A program made the position numbers and the translations under genes. Below, in pieces: positions 8,793-16,461 of a DNA stretch of 54,959 bases (within the stretch, counting starts at the first letter, position 1; each line of letters opens with the position of its first letter). Source of the DNA: an uncultured Alphaproteobacteria bacterium (GTDB taxonomy: Bacteria; Pseudomonadota; Alphaproteobacteria; HIMB59; GCA-002718135); the NCBI GenBank assembly GCA_902571865.1, contig CACGDO010000002.1, positions 1 through 54,959 of the forward strand, given 5' to 3'. The notes under the pieces were generated by a model. It saw only the letters and a list, made by a program, of their open reading frames with translations, had not been told where the DNA came from and ran no database searches.

Positions 8793-9830
8793 TTAATTGT
8801 CTGCCCATAAAGATGATAAAAGAATTGAACCTTTCATATCACCAATTAATATTTGTGAATTATCACTAGATATCGCTATTGTTGAAACTTCCGAACCTGT
8901 TGAACTTCTAATCATAATTGGTTTTTTACTTTCATCAATTTCTGCTAATAAAACTGACCCATCTGTAAAACCGGTGAAAACAGCTTTTTCTCCATTTAGT
9001 GCTTTAACAAATGTTGCAAGTTCTTTACCACCGTTTGCAACAACAATTGGCTTTCTCCCCATTGGTCCTTCTTTACCATCAAATGGCCAGCAAACTGCAT
9101 CACTTGATCCAGATGTTACCAAATATGGTGTATCACCAACCCAAGTAAAACTTTTAATTTTTGATGGATAGCCTCTCATTGCTAAATCCGCTTTGTCGTT
9201 TATGCGCCAACCATGAATTTGATTTTCTTGCATTGCAGTTACAATATATTTTGTATCTGGGCTAAACGTTACAGTTCCATGCGATCCTTTCCATGTAAAA
9301 TTTGATGCTGTCCATTTATTATTATTAAGTTTCCACACTGTTACTCCACCGTATCTTGAGACCGCAAGACGCTTACCTTTATTATCAAATGCTAATCCAG
9401 CAACAGTACTTTGATGCTCTAAAGTTTGTGGTTTATCTTTGTTTTTTGTCCAAATATAAACAGTCTTTCCTGATGAACAAACTTTGGTATCCTTGTGGGA
9501 AGCCACACAGTCAACCCACTTTGAACCAAAATTAAAAATTTCATCAATATTTCCATTAGATGATATTTTTAGAAAACGTCCATCGTCTCCACCCGTTAAC
9601 ACATGATCTTCATAATTAGTCATACTCAACACTACACCCTTATGTGCTTTAACAGTTTTAGGGTCAGATCCAGATTGAAAAAATCTTACAGTGCCGTCTC
9701 CAAATCCTACCGCTATTTGATCACGAATTGTAACCGCTTCTGTAGCTGGTGCTCCAATATTAAAAATTGAGCCTCTTCTTTCAAGTTCAGTTTTATTTGA
9801 TTCTTGAAGTTTTTCTAAATCAGCGTTCAT
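8793..9830 (-). CDS. WD40 repeat beta-propeller protein linked to the COG0523 GTPase
   Basis: 345 residues with no signal peptide. Recurrent WD-type blades can be seen, for example KAHKGVVLSMTNYEDHVLTGGDDG, HQSTVAGLAFDNKGKRLAVSRYGGVTVW, SHGTVTFSPDTKYIVTAM, and STIAISSDNSQILIGDMKG near the C-terminus. This would make a propeller of about seven blades. Its ATG overlaps the stop of the COG0523 GTPase gene (ATGA). Such propellers are scaffolds, so it may hold the GTPase together with client proteins. That is inference from adjacency. No catalytic motif is seen. Confidence 0.8.
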   Translation of the reverse strand: MNADLEKLQESNKTELERRGSIFNIGAPATEAVTIRDQIAVGFGDGTVRFFQSGSDPKTVKAHKGVVLSMTNYEDHVLTGGDDGRFLKISSNGNIDEIFNFGSKWVDCVASHKDTKVCSSGKTVYIWTKNKDKPQTLEHQSTVAGLAFDNKGKRLAVSRYGGVTVWKLNNNKWTASNFTWKGSHGTVTFSPDTKYIVTAMQENQIHGWRINDKADLAMRGYPSKIKSFTWVGDTPYLVTSGSSDAVCWPFDGKEGPMGRKPIVVANGGKELATFVKALNGEKAVFTGFTDGSVLLAEIDESKKPIMIRSSTGSEVSTIAISSDNSQILIGDMKGSILLSSLWADN

Positions 9831-10798
9831 GCTGATTTACAATTATCAAAGCCTTCCTTAAGATTCATATTATCAAGATCACGACCAATAAATACTACTC
9901 GCGAGCTTCTATCTTTCCCTTTAGGCCAAGGTCCCATTGGAGATGCATCCATAAGCATGTGCACTCCTTGAAATACATATCGCTCTTCTTCACCTTTAAA
10001 GTTCAAAATTCCTTTTGATCGAAGTATGTCCTGACCCTTAGTCCTGAGTAAATTTCCAAACCAATCTTGGAACTTATCCATATCTAATGGTGTATCAGAT
10101 ACAAAGGATAGACTAGTAACATCATCATCATGTTCATGATCATGATCTGATTCAAGAAAGTCAGGTTCAATATCTAATACTCTATCTAGACTAAATGCAT
10201 TTAAGCCTACGATTTCATCAAGAGGTGCATCACAACGTGTTGTTTTAATAATCTTAGCAAAAGGATTAATTTTTCTAATACGATCATTAACTTTTACAAT
10301 GTCATTATCTCCAACAAGTTCAACTTTATTTAACAAAATTACATCAGCAAAAGCAATTTGTTCTTCTGCTTCATGATGATCGACTAATTGAGAACTTAGA
10401 TGAACAGCATCGGCAACTGTAACAATTGCATCTAATTTTGTTCTATCAGCAACATCTTGATCAACAAAAAATGTCTGAGCAACTGGGGCTGGATCAGCTA
10501 AACCAGTTGTTTCAACTATAATTGCATCTAGTTTATCAGCACGTTTCATTAAACCACTAAGAATTCTAATTAAATCACCTCTAACAGTGCAACAAATGCA
10601 CCCGTTGTTCATTTCAAATACTTCTTCATCAGCATCAACAACAAGATCATTGTCGATACCTTGTTCACCAAATTCATTAACTATGACAGCATATTTCCTT
10701 CCATGCTGTTCAGTTAATATTCGATTTAAAAGAGTTGTTTTTCCAGCTCCAAGAAACCCTGTTAAAACAGTAACTGGAACCTGAGAAGTATTTTCCAT
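9827..10798 (-). CDS. COG0523 (CobW/YciC/ZigA-like) GTPase, probable zinc metallochaperone
   Basis: 323 residues. Walker A GFLGAGKT (14-21), the metal-binding GCICC (66-70), ETTG (96-99) and NKVE (157-160) define the G3E GTPase family. HDHEHDD (219-225) adds a His/Asp-rich metal loop. A CobW_C domain follows, with RTKGQDILRSKGILNF. In zinc-starved bacteria, Zur-controlled COG0523 proteins such as YciC and ZigA pass zinc to essential enzymes. The position next to znuA supports that over cobalamin synthesis. The ATG is preceded by AAGGA 7 bases upstream. A 14-bp-arm hairpin lies between it and znuA. Confidence 0.9.
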   Translation of the reverse strand: MENTSQVPVTVLTGFLGAGKTTLLNRILTEQHGRKYAVIVNEFGEQGIDNDLVVDADEEVFEMNNGCICCTVRGDLIRILSGLMKRADKLDAIIVETTGLADPAPVAQTFFVDQDVADRTKLDAIVTVADAVHLSSQLVDHHEAEEQIAFADVILLNKVELVGDNDIVKVNDRIRKINPFAKIIKTTRCDAPLDEIVGLNAFSLDRVLDIEPDFLESDHDHEHDDDVTSLSFVSDTPLDMDKFQDWFGNLLRTKGQDILRSKGILNFKGEEERYVFQGVHMLMDASPMGPWPKGKDRSSRVVFIGRDLDNMNLKEGFDNCKSA

Positions 10799-10822
10799 AT
10801 CAATTTCCTTATAATTAGTTTT

Positions 10823-10855
10823 ATAAATTCCACCTTAATACAAGGTGGAATTTAT
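10823..10855. repeat. Perfect 14-bp inverted repeat between znuA and the COG0523 GTPase gene
   Basis: The arms are 10823-10836 and 10842-10855, perfectly complementary around a 5-base loop. The inner stem is CCACCTT/AAGGTGG. It begins 14 bases after the znuA stop and ends 24 bases before the GTPase start. On the minus strand the hairpin is followed by AAAAC rather than a U-run, so it is not a canonical intrinsic terminator. It could stabilise the znuA mRNA 3' end, attenuate read-through into the GTPase, or be a palindromic operator. Confidence 0.7.
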
Positions 10856-10869
10856 TTAAATATTAAAAT

Positions 10870-12078
10870 TTAACAGCCTTTAAGCTCGTCCCCTAGATTA
10901 CTTATCAACGTAAAGTAAAGTGACTTACTAGCATCAATGTTAGCACCTAAAGGATCAAAAACTCCTGTTTTGATATTCATGTCCTCAGCTATTGTTGTAA
11001 TAATCTTTGGATTAAATTGAGGTTCAGAGAAAATACATTTTATTCCCTTATCCTTAATAACATCCTGAATATCAGCTATTTGCTTTGCACCAGGTAAAAC
11101 ATCAGTATTCAATGTTAAAGCTCCTGCAGCTCTTACACCAAATCTTTCTTCAAAGTATTGGTAGGCGTCATGGAAGACAACAAATTTTGCATCAGAATTA
11201 ATATCTGTACCAACATCGCTAATAAGCTGATCTAAAGCTTTAATTGTTGCTTCAGCATTTGCTTCATATTTCTCTTTATTGGCAGGATCTAAATCACCTA
11301 ACTCATGAGCTATTTCATGAACCATTTCTTTGGCATTCATTGGATCTAACCAAATGTGAGCATCAAATTCACCATGTGCATGACCGTGGTGGTCGTGTCC
11401 ACTGTGATCGTCATGGTCATCATGATCGTCATGGTCGTCGTGATCGTCATGGTCGTCATGGTCGTCGTGATCATCATGATCGTCATGGTCATCATGATCG
11501 TCATGGTCGTCGTGATCGTCATGGTCGTCGTGGTCGTCGTGATCATCGTGGTCATCATGGTCGTCATGATCGTCGTGATCGTCGTGATCATCGTGGTCAT
11601 CATGGTCGTCATGATCGTCATGATCGTCATGATCGTCGTGATCGTCATGATCGTCGTGATCGTCATGATCGTCGTGATCGTCGTGATCGTCATGGTCACC
11701 AAAAATTGATTCTTCTCTAAATTTTAATTTAGCAATTGAATCAAGTTCCATAAATTCAATTACTTCTGCATCTTTTGCAATTGAGTCTAGAGGTTCTTCC
11801 ATTGATGTTTCAATACTCTCTCCAATCCAAAAAATGACATCTGCTTCCTCAAGCATTTTCGCATGAGATGGTTTCATTGTAAAACTATGTGGTGATATAC
11901 TTCCATCAATTATAAGTCCAGGTTCACCTACTCCATCCATAACATTTGAAATCAATGAATGTAGTGGTTTAATTGTGGTAACAACTTTTAGCTCTGCTCT
12001 AGCAGATGCAGTTGCAACAAGAATTCCTGAAAACAAAATAATCTTAGAAATATGTAGAAAAAAGTTCGTTTGTTTCAT
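10870..12078 (-). CDS. znuA: Zinc ABC transporter substrate-binding protein ZnuA with giant His-Asp-Asp loop
   Basis: 402 residues. A signal peptide covers about 1-28 (cleavage near TASARA). Cluster A-I zinc-ligand candidates are H64, H241 (in FDAHIWLDP), H303 (in VVFHDAY) and D375. C348 and C402 could form the C-terminal disulfide known in ZnuA. Between residues 129 and 224 lie 32 uninterrupted HDD triplets, then HSGHDHHGHAHG. Family members normally have a His-rich loop of a few tens of residues here. This one adds 33 His and 64 Asp in the repeat alone. It acts in the periplasm, delivering zinc to ZnuBC. It is divergent from znuC across a 77-base spacer with a Zur-like box. An AGGA site lies 8 bases before the ATG. 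Confidence 0.95.
   Translation of the reverse strand: MKQTNFFLHISKIILFSGILVATASARAELKVVTTIKPLHSLISNVMDGVGEPGLIIDGSISPHSFTMKPSHAKMLEEADVIFWIGESIETSMEEPLDSIAKDAEVIEFMELDSIAKLKFREESIFGDHDDHDDHDDHDDHDDHDDHDDHDDHDDHDDHDDHDDHDDHDDHDDHDDHDDHDDHDDHDDHDDHDDHDDHDDHDDHDDHDDHDDHDDHDDHDDHDDHSGHDHHGHAHGEFDAHIWLDPMNAKEMVHEIAHELGDLDPANKEKYEANAEATIKALDQLISDVGTDINSDAKFVVFHDAYQYFEERFGVRAAGALTLNTDVLPGAKQIADIQDVIKDKGIKCIFSEPQFNPKIITTIAEDMNIKTGVFDPLGANIDASKSLYFTLISNLGDELKGC
11407..11694 (-). repeat. Coding tandem array: 32 x 9-bp HDD units inside znuA
   Basis: Thirty-two in-frame 9-base units encode His-Asp-Asp without a single amino-acid exception, followed by one more His (11404-11406). The codons vary synonymously (CAT/CAC, GAT/GAC), so the DNA is not a simple 9-bp microsatellite. 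A 36-base segment at 11539-11574 recurs identically at 11584-11619, 45 bases (five units) away, which is a sign of recent segment duplication. The stretch is clearly richer in G+C than its surroundings and stays open in several other frames, which produces false ORFs. Confidence 0.97.
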
Positions 12079-12114
12079 AAAAGTATTCCTATTAGAATTA
12101 AGTCTGTTAAATAG

Positions 12115-12134
12115 TGTAATGTTATAATATTACA
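12115..12134. promoter_or_regulatory. Zur-box-like palindrome in the znuA/znuC divergent promoter
   Basis: The sequence TGTAATGTTATAATATTACA is a 20-base near-perfect palindrome (one mismatched pair). Its core TGTTATAATAT resembles the proteobacterial Zur operator type (a TGTTATAATATAACA-like centre). It sits 37 bases from the znuA start and 22 bases from the znuC start, so one bound Zur dimer could repress both transcripts. zur itself is the third gene of the znuCB run, giving autoregulation. AT-rich palindromes arise easily here, which limits confidence. Confidence 0.65.
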
Positions 12135-12155
12135 TTTTAAATTGTAAATAGAAAA

Positions 12156-12896
12156 ATGAGTAAAAATAATTTATTGGTAAGTTTAGACAACGCAGGTATT
12201 TATAAGTCACCAAAATGGCTGATAAGAGGTGTATCTCTTGAGGTAAAAAGTCGTCAAATAGTTACCCTGATTGGACCCAATGGTTCTGGAAAAACTACAA
12301 CAGCTAAAATGGTACTTAATATTCTTGAACCTGATGAAGGTTCATTGAAACGGTATACAAATAAAATAGCATATGTTCCTCAGAAAATTAATATCGATTG
12401 GACTTTGCCATTACGTGTTGTAGATTTTATGCGATTAACCAATAATCTCAGCAATAATGAAATTATTGAATCTTTAAATCAAACTGGTGTAGAAAAACTT
12501 TTCAAAGAACAAATACACAGTCTATCTGGTGGCGAATTTCAACGTGTCCTTCTAGCGAGAGCTATTTCAAAAAAACCAGAATTACTAGTTTTAGATGAAC
12601 CTGTCCAAGGAGTTGATTTTAATGGAGAAATTGACCTTTATAATATTATAAAAAATATTTCAGCAAACCTAAATTGTGGAATTTTATTAGTCTCCCATGA
12701 CTTGCATTTTGTAATGTCTGCAACAGATCATGTAGTTTGTTTAAATGGACATATCTGTTGTTCAGGAAAACCAAGTTCGGTTATAAAAGATAAAGCTTAT
12801 ATAGAATTATTTGGTGAGCATAGATCAAAAACCTTAACATATTATCAGCACGAACATGATCACATACATGATTCTGACGGAAGTATATCAAGTTAA
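12156..12896 (+). CDS. znuC: Zinc ABC transporter ATP-binding protein
   Basis: 246 residues. Walker A GPNGSGKT (40-47), Q-loop VPQK, signature LSGGE (123-127), Walker B LLVLDEP (143-149) and H-loop SHD (180-182) are all intact. The C-terminal tail HEHDHIHDSDG (232-242) is His-rich, as in other ZnuC proteins, and may sense or bind zinc. It energises uptake through ZnuB in the inner membrane. The stop overlaps the znuB start (TAATG). Confidence 0.95.
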   Translation: MSKNNLLVSLDNAGIYKSPKWLIRGVSLEVKSRQIVTLIGPNGSGKTTTAKMVLNILEPDEGSLKRYTNKIAYVPQKINIDWTLPLRVVDFMRLTNNLSNNEIIESLNQTGVEKLFKEQIHSLSGGEFQRVLLARAISKKPELLVLDEPVQGVDFNGEIDLYNIIKNISANLNCGILLVSHDLHFVMSATDHVVCLNGHICCSGKPSSVIKDKAYIELFGEHRSKTLTYYQHEHDHIHDSDGSISS

Positions 12897-13699
12897 TGTT
12901 TGATGATTTTTTTACTAGAGCGTTAGTTGCTGGTATCGGTATTGCAATAATTACAGGGCCACTAGGTTGCTTAATAATTTGGAGGAGATTGTCATATTTT
13001 GGTGATACTTTAGCTCACTCCGCCTTATTAGGAGTAACTTTAGCTTATGCCTTTAGTTTAAATATTGCCTTTTCCGTATTTGTAATATCTGCAGTTATTG
13101 CTTTACTGCTTCTTAACCTTCAAAAGAGGACTAGATTGGCTGGTGATTCATTACTTGGATTATTAGCTCACTCTACTTTAGCTATTGGCTTGGTTTTAAT
13201 CGGCTTTTTATCAAGTATTCGTTTTGATATTATGGGATTACTTTTTGGTGATATCTTAGCAGTAACTGTAGAAGACATCGCTCTAGTATGGATTGGTGGT
13301 TTTATAATTATAGGAATTTTATATTTTATTTGGAAATCATTATTTTCAGCTACAGTTAATTATGATCTAGCTTTAGCAGAAGGAATGAAACCGAACATAT
13401 ATAATATGATCTTTACCCTACTACTAGCTGGAGTTATTGCATTGTCTATAAAAATGATTGGGACTCTTTTAATTACTGGTCTGCTAATAATACCAGCTGC
13501 CGCATCAAGAAATATAACTCACAATCCAAAACAAATGGTATTTGTAGCCATATTAATTGGTATTTTATCTGTTACAATTGGCTTATTTACTTCTTTGGAA
13601 TTGAATACCTCTTCGGGACCATCAATTATTGTTATAGCGATAATATTATTTATCATTTCTCTTATTCCACTAGAGTTGAGAGGTAAGTTGCAAAAATGA
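12896..13699 (+). CDS. znuB: Zinc ABC transporter permease
   Basis: 267 residues with about eight hydrophobic segments. The family motifs GPLGCLIIWRRLSYFGDTLAHSALLG near the N-terminus and KMIGTLLITGLLIIPAAASRN near 190 are clear. It is the membrane channel of ZnuABC and is translationally coupled to znuC. zur follows after 23 bases, making znuC-znuB-zur one plus-strand operon. Confidence 0.95.
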   Translation: MFDDFFTRALVAGIGIAIITGPLGCLIIWRRLSYFGDTLAHSALLGVTLAYAFSLNIAFSVFVISAVIALLLLNLQKRTRLAGDSLLGLLAHSTLAIGLVLIGFLSSIRFDIMGLLFGDILAVTVEDIALVWIGGFIIIGILYFIWKSLFSATVNYDLALAEGMKPNIYNMIFTLLLAGVIALSIKMIGTLLITGLLIIPAAASRNITHNPKQMVFVAILIGILSVTIGLFTSLELNTSSGPSIIVIAIILFIISLIPLELRGKLQK

Positions 13700-13722
13700 A
13701 AACAATTTGGTAATTGAGATTT

Positions 13723-14127
13723 ATGGGATTGGCATCGGATAATTTAACTAAGAATCAAAAAACAGTTCTTGGAGTTTTAGAAAACTCTTCTGAACCGATG
13801 AAGGCGTACACAATTCTTTATGATATACAAAAAATGGGAATAAAATCTCCTCTGCAAGTTTACAGGGCACTCGATAAATTGATTGAAATTGGAAAAGTTC
13901 ACAAAATAGAAAGTAGAAATTCTTACGTTGCTTGTAAACATGAAGGATGTAATGCAAAAACTTCTACATCTTTTTTGATATGTGAAAACTGTGATAGTGT
14001 TACTGAGCTAACTGGAAATAATTTATTTTCTTATTTTTCAAAACAAGCAGAAAAAAATAACTTCAATTATAAAAAACATAATTTAGAAATATTTGGTTTG
14101 TGCGAAAATTGTAAACTAAAAAACTAA
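13723..14127 (+). CDS. zur: Zinc uptake regulator, Fur family
   Basis: 134 residues from ATG 13723. A TTG at 13714 would add three residues and is less likely. The winged-helix part contains LQVYRALDKLIEIGKVHKIES. A His/Cys cluster (C71, H73, C76) precedes the structural zinc pairs C87xxC90 and C127xxC130. Position after znuCB and next to znuA identifies it as the Zur paralogue rather than Fur. The predicted target is the palindrome at 12115-12134. The end overlaps the convergent cca gene by 4 bases. Confidence 0.92.
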   Translation: MGLASDNLTKNQKTVLGVLENSSEPMKAYTILYDIQKMGIKSPLQVYRALDKLIEIGKVHKIESRNSYVACKHEGCNAKTSTSFLICENCDSVTELTGNNLFSYFSKQAEKNNFNYKKHNLEIFGLCENCKLKN

Positions 14128-14921
14128 TTTATTAAATTATCAATCTTATTCAGACATTTATTTAATCCAAGGTCGTATTTTGTTCGTATAAAATGCTCTT
14201 GCACTATTTCAACCCATTTGAATTTTTGTAACGTTTGATGAGATATGTAAAAACAATTTAATGGAAAAGACATATTAAACATTTTTAATATTTCTTGTCT
14301 TATTACATCGTTGGTCAACACTGCCAAAGATTCGTGAATATATTTTTCTACAATCTTTTGATCACTTAAAGATGTTTTAGGTAAATTAAATAAACCTCTA
14401 AACCTAAAGTATCGATAGATTCTTAAGTAATCTTCTTTTATTCTATCCTCTATTTCACCAATAAAACAAATTTTACTTTCATTTAAATCTGATTGGCCAT
14501 TGTAATAATCATGGAGTTTATTATTGTTTCCCACATATAAAGCATTGAAAGTAAAATCTCTTCTGGCTGAATCTTTTTTCCAGCTGTTGGTGTAAATTAC
14601 ATTTGTATGTCTTCCCATTTGATTAACATCTTCACGTAAAGTTGTAATTTGTATTTTTCGATTATGAGGATAAGCAATTATAGATCCATATTGAATAGCA
14701 AAATCATCATACTCAATATTGTTCTCTTTTAGTAATGACAAAACATCTTCAGGCTCCAAAGTTGTCGCTGTATCAATATCTTTGATTTCTCTTTCAAGAA
14801 GAGCGTCTCGTATACATCCTCCTACTAATCGGATTTCAATATTATTTTCTTTAAAGATAGATATTAAAAACTTAACATGCTCAAGATTCAATAAATTCGC
14901 TATTTTATTTATTTCCATCAT
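14124..14921 (-). CDS. cca: CCA tRNA nucleotidyltransferase, short form
   Basis: 265 residues, against roughly 380-420 in most alphaproteobacteria. The head domain is complete: RLVGGCIRDALL (31-42), the metal-binding D48/D50 in DIDTAT, and RRDFTFNAL (120-128). The neck EDYLRIYRYFRFRG (163-176) is also present. The protein then ends after a short helical part, so the body/tail region that positions tRNA is largely missing. No remnant is visible beyond the stop, where zur lies on the other strand. It adds or repairs the 3' CCA of tRNA. A poly(A) polymerase-like role is the alternative. Confidence 0.82.
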   Translation of the reverse strand: MMEINKIANLLNLEHVKFLISIFKENNIEIRLVGGCIRDALLEREIKDIDTATTLEPEDVLSLLKENNIEYDDFAIQYGSIIAYPHNRKIQITTLREDVNQMGRHTNVIYTNSWKKDSARRDFTFNALYVGNNNKLHDYYNGQSDLNESKICFIGEIEDRIKEDYLRIYRYFRFRGLFNLPKTSLSDQKIVEKYIHESLAVLTNDVIRQEILKMFNMSFPLNCFYISHQTLQKFKWVEIVQEHFIRTKYDLGLNKCLNKIDNLIN

Positions 14922-14959
14922 CTAGCTATTTCTTCAAAACAATTTATATTACAGGAACC

Positions 14960-15568
14960 ATGTCGACTTCTTCAAAAGAAAATACTCAGGAAATATTTGA
15001 AGATATTAAAAAAAACTTAACCAGAGGTGTTAAGGATAGAAAACATGCTTTTCACACCCCTGTAATTAGCAATGTTGATGCTGAAGGCGGAATAGATTCG
15101 AGAGTGGTAGTTTTACGAAAATTCGACCCTGCTAATTTAATACTAAACTTTCATACAGATTTTAGATCCCCTAAAGTTTCTAATTTACAAAAAAATAATA
15201 AATCTCTTTTTGTTTTTTATGATCATAAAATGAAAATTCAATTGCGTATCAAAACAACTTCTTCAATAAATAATCAAAATGAGAAAGCTAAAGAAATGTG
15301 GGATAAGACAAGATTGTTTAGTAGAAAATGTTATTTAACTTTAAAAGACCCAAGCTCAGTTACTGAGTTTCCAGAAGATGGAATTCCAGAACATCTGACT
15401 GGGAAAGAACCAAGTCTTGAAGAAAGTGAGCAAGGTTATAAAAATTTTACCGTAGTCGAAAATAAAATTGACGAAATTGATTGGCTATATTTAGAAATTT
15501 CAGGTCATCGAAGATTGAAATTAAAATTTATTAATAATGAACCAGAATACGAATGGTTAATACCTTAG
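14960..15568 (+). CDS. Pyridoxamine 5'-phosphate oxidase-like FMN-binding protein
   Basis: 202 residues. SRVVVLRKFDPANLILNFHTDFRSPKVSNLQKN matches the FMN-binding start of the PNPOx split-barrel fold. The C-terminal part (IDWLYLEISGHRRLKLKF...EWLIP) resembles the PNPOx dimerisation region. Overall it looks like the alphaproteobacterial PNPOx-related proteins rather than canonical PdxH, whose substrate-binding RL(A)P ending is only loosely kept. It could still be the vitamin B6 salvage oxidase. It stands alone between cca (divergent) and panC (convergent, 4-base overlap). Confidence 0.75.
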   Translation: MSTSSKENTQEIFEDIKKNLTRGVKDRKHAFHTPVISNVDAEGGIDSRVVVLRKFDPANLILNFHTDFRSPKVSNLQKNNKSLFVFYDHKMKIQLRIKTTSSINNQNEKAKEMWDKTRLFSRKCYLTLKDPSSVTEFPEDGIPEHLTGKEPSLEESEQGYKNFTVVENKIDEIDWLYLEISGHRRLKLKFINNEPEYEWLIP

Positions 15569-16398
15569 TATAATTTAAAGTTATCAATAATTCTTATCTC
15601 ACCAATGTATAAAGCAATAAAAAGTCGTGCCTTAGAAGAAACATCAGTTATTTCTAAGTCATTTTCATTTCTGATTTCAATGTAATCAATCTTGTTAATA
15701 CTATTTTCTAATATCTGTTTTTTAAAATTATCAAGATTAATATTACTAGATTTTTTTTTACACAAATTTATAAATTCATAAATTTTACTTCCTAATTGAT
15801 TAAATATTTTTGATTGATCATTGGTAAATTTTGAATTCCTTGAGGATAAGCTCATACCCCTATCATCTCTAATAGAAGGGCATGAAACAATTTTAATATT
15901 GTGATTTTTAATTTTTACTAACTCTTTAATTATTTTTATTTGTTGAAAATCTTTTTCACCAAAGTAACTTGTATTTGGCTTAATTATACTAAAAAAAATA
16001 TCTACAACTGTAGTAACTCCATCAAAATGGCCTGGTCTATATTTATCACATAGAATACCTCTAAAATTGTTTACAATATTTTGTTTTAGTAAATCTCCTG
16101 GATAGATTTCTTGTATCTCTGGCAAGAATAATAAATCACAACCTATTTTTTCTAATTCAGCGATGTCATCATCTATTGTTTTTGGATAAGAACTGAAATC
16201 TGTTTCATTATTAAATTGTGTTGGATTAATAAAAATTGAAGTTACAACAAAATCATTATTTAACTGTGCTTCTTTGATTAGCGATAAATGTCCGTCATGT
16301 AAGTTACCCATTGTTAAAACTGAACCAATAGATTGACCTTTGTCTTTAATTAAAACTAAGATTTGCTGTAATTCATCAGTTTTTCTTATAATTTTCAT
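15565..16398 (-). CDS. panC: Pantoate--beta-alanine ligase (pantothenate synthetase)
   Basis: Joins pantoate and beta-alanine with ATP to make pantothenate, the CoA precursor. 277 residues. The HIGH-like motif MGNLHDGHLSLI (30-41) has Asn at position 32, where Ala is more usual. Other landmarks are FINPTQF, GEKDFQQ, and MSLSSRN, the KMSKS counterpart. panB is not adjacent. The minus-strand gene runs away from rpmH, and the 63-base spacer holds the rpmH promoter. Confidence 0.95.
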   Translation of the reverse strand: MKIIRKTDELQQILVLIKDKGQSIGSVLTMGNLHDGHLSLIKEAQLNNDFVVTSIFINPTQFNNETDFSSYPKTIDDDIAELEKIGCDLLFLPEIQEIYPGDLLKQNIVNNFRGILCDKYRPGHFDGVTTVVDIFFSIIKPNTSYFGEKDFQQIKIIKELVKIKNHNIKIVSCPSIRDDRGMSLSSRNSKFTNDQSKIFNQLGSKIYEFINLCKKKSSNINLDNFKKQILENSINKIDYIEIRNENDLEITDVSSKARLFIALYIGEIRIIDNFKLY

Positions 16399-16417
16399 TG
16401 AATATTCAAGTAAATAT

Positions 16418-16446
16418 TTGACTTATATATAATGAATTCGTATTAG
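16418..16446 (+). promoter_or_regulatory. Candidate sigma-70-type promoter of the rpmH operon
   Basis: TTGACT (16418-16423) and TATTAG (16441-16446) are separated by 17 bases and lie 15 bases before the rpmH ATG. Position and spacing fit a housekeeping promoter for rpmH-rnpA-yidD-yidC-engB and beyond. The -10 matches TATAAT at four of six positions. Confidence 0.45.
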
Positions 16447-16461
16447 GCCCAAAGATTTAAT

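Noticed and set aside
10823-10855. Calling the znuA-distal hairpin an intrinsic terminator
   Set aside because: No U-tract follows on the minus strand, so it is listed as an inverted repeat of uncertain role.
11404-11694. Periodic array resembling a CRISPR
   Set aside because: The period is 9 bases with no spacers, it is entirely in-frame coding, and no cas genes are present.
11244-11720. Long open frames on both strands through the znuA repeat (Arg/His/Asp-rich, Val/Ile-rich and Thr/Met/Ile-rich readings)
   Set aside because: They are by-products of the 9-base repeat, which has no stop in several frames. Only the znuA frame has a full domain structure, signal peptide and family motifs.
12156-14127. 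Manganese or iron specificity for the znu system
   Set aside because: The His-rich loop in the binding protein, the His-rich ZnuC tail, the Zur-type regulator and the COG0523 neighbour all favour zinc.
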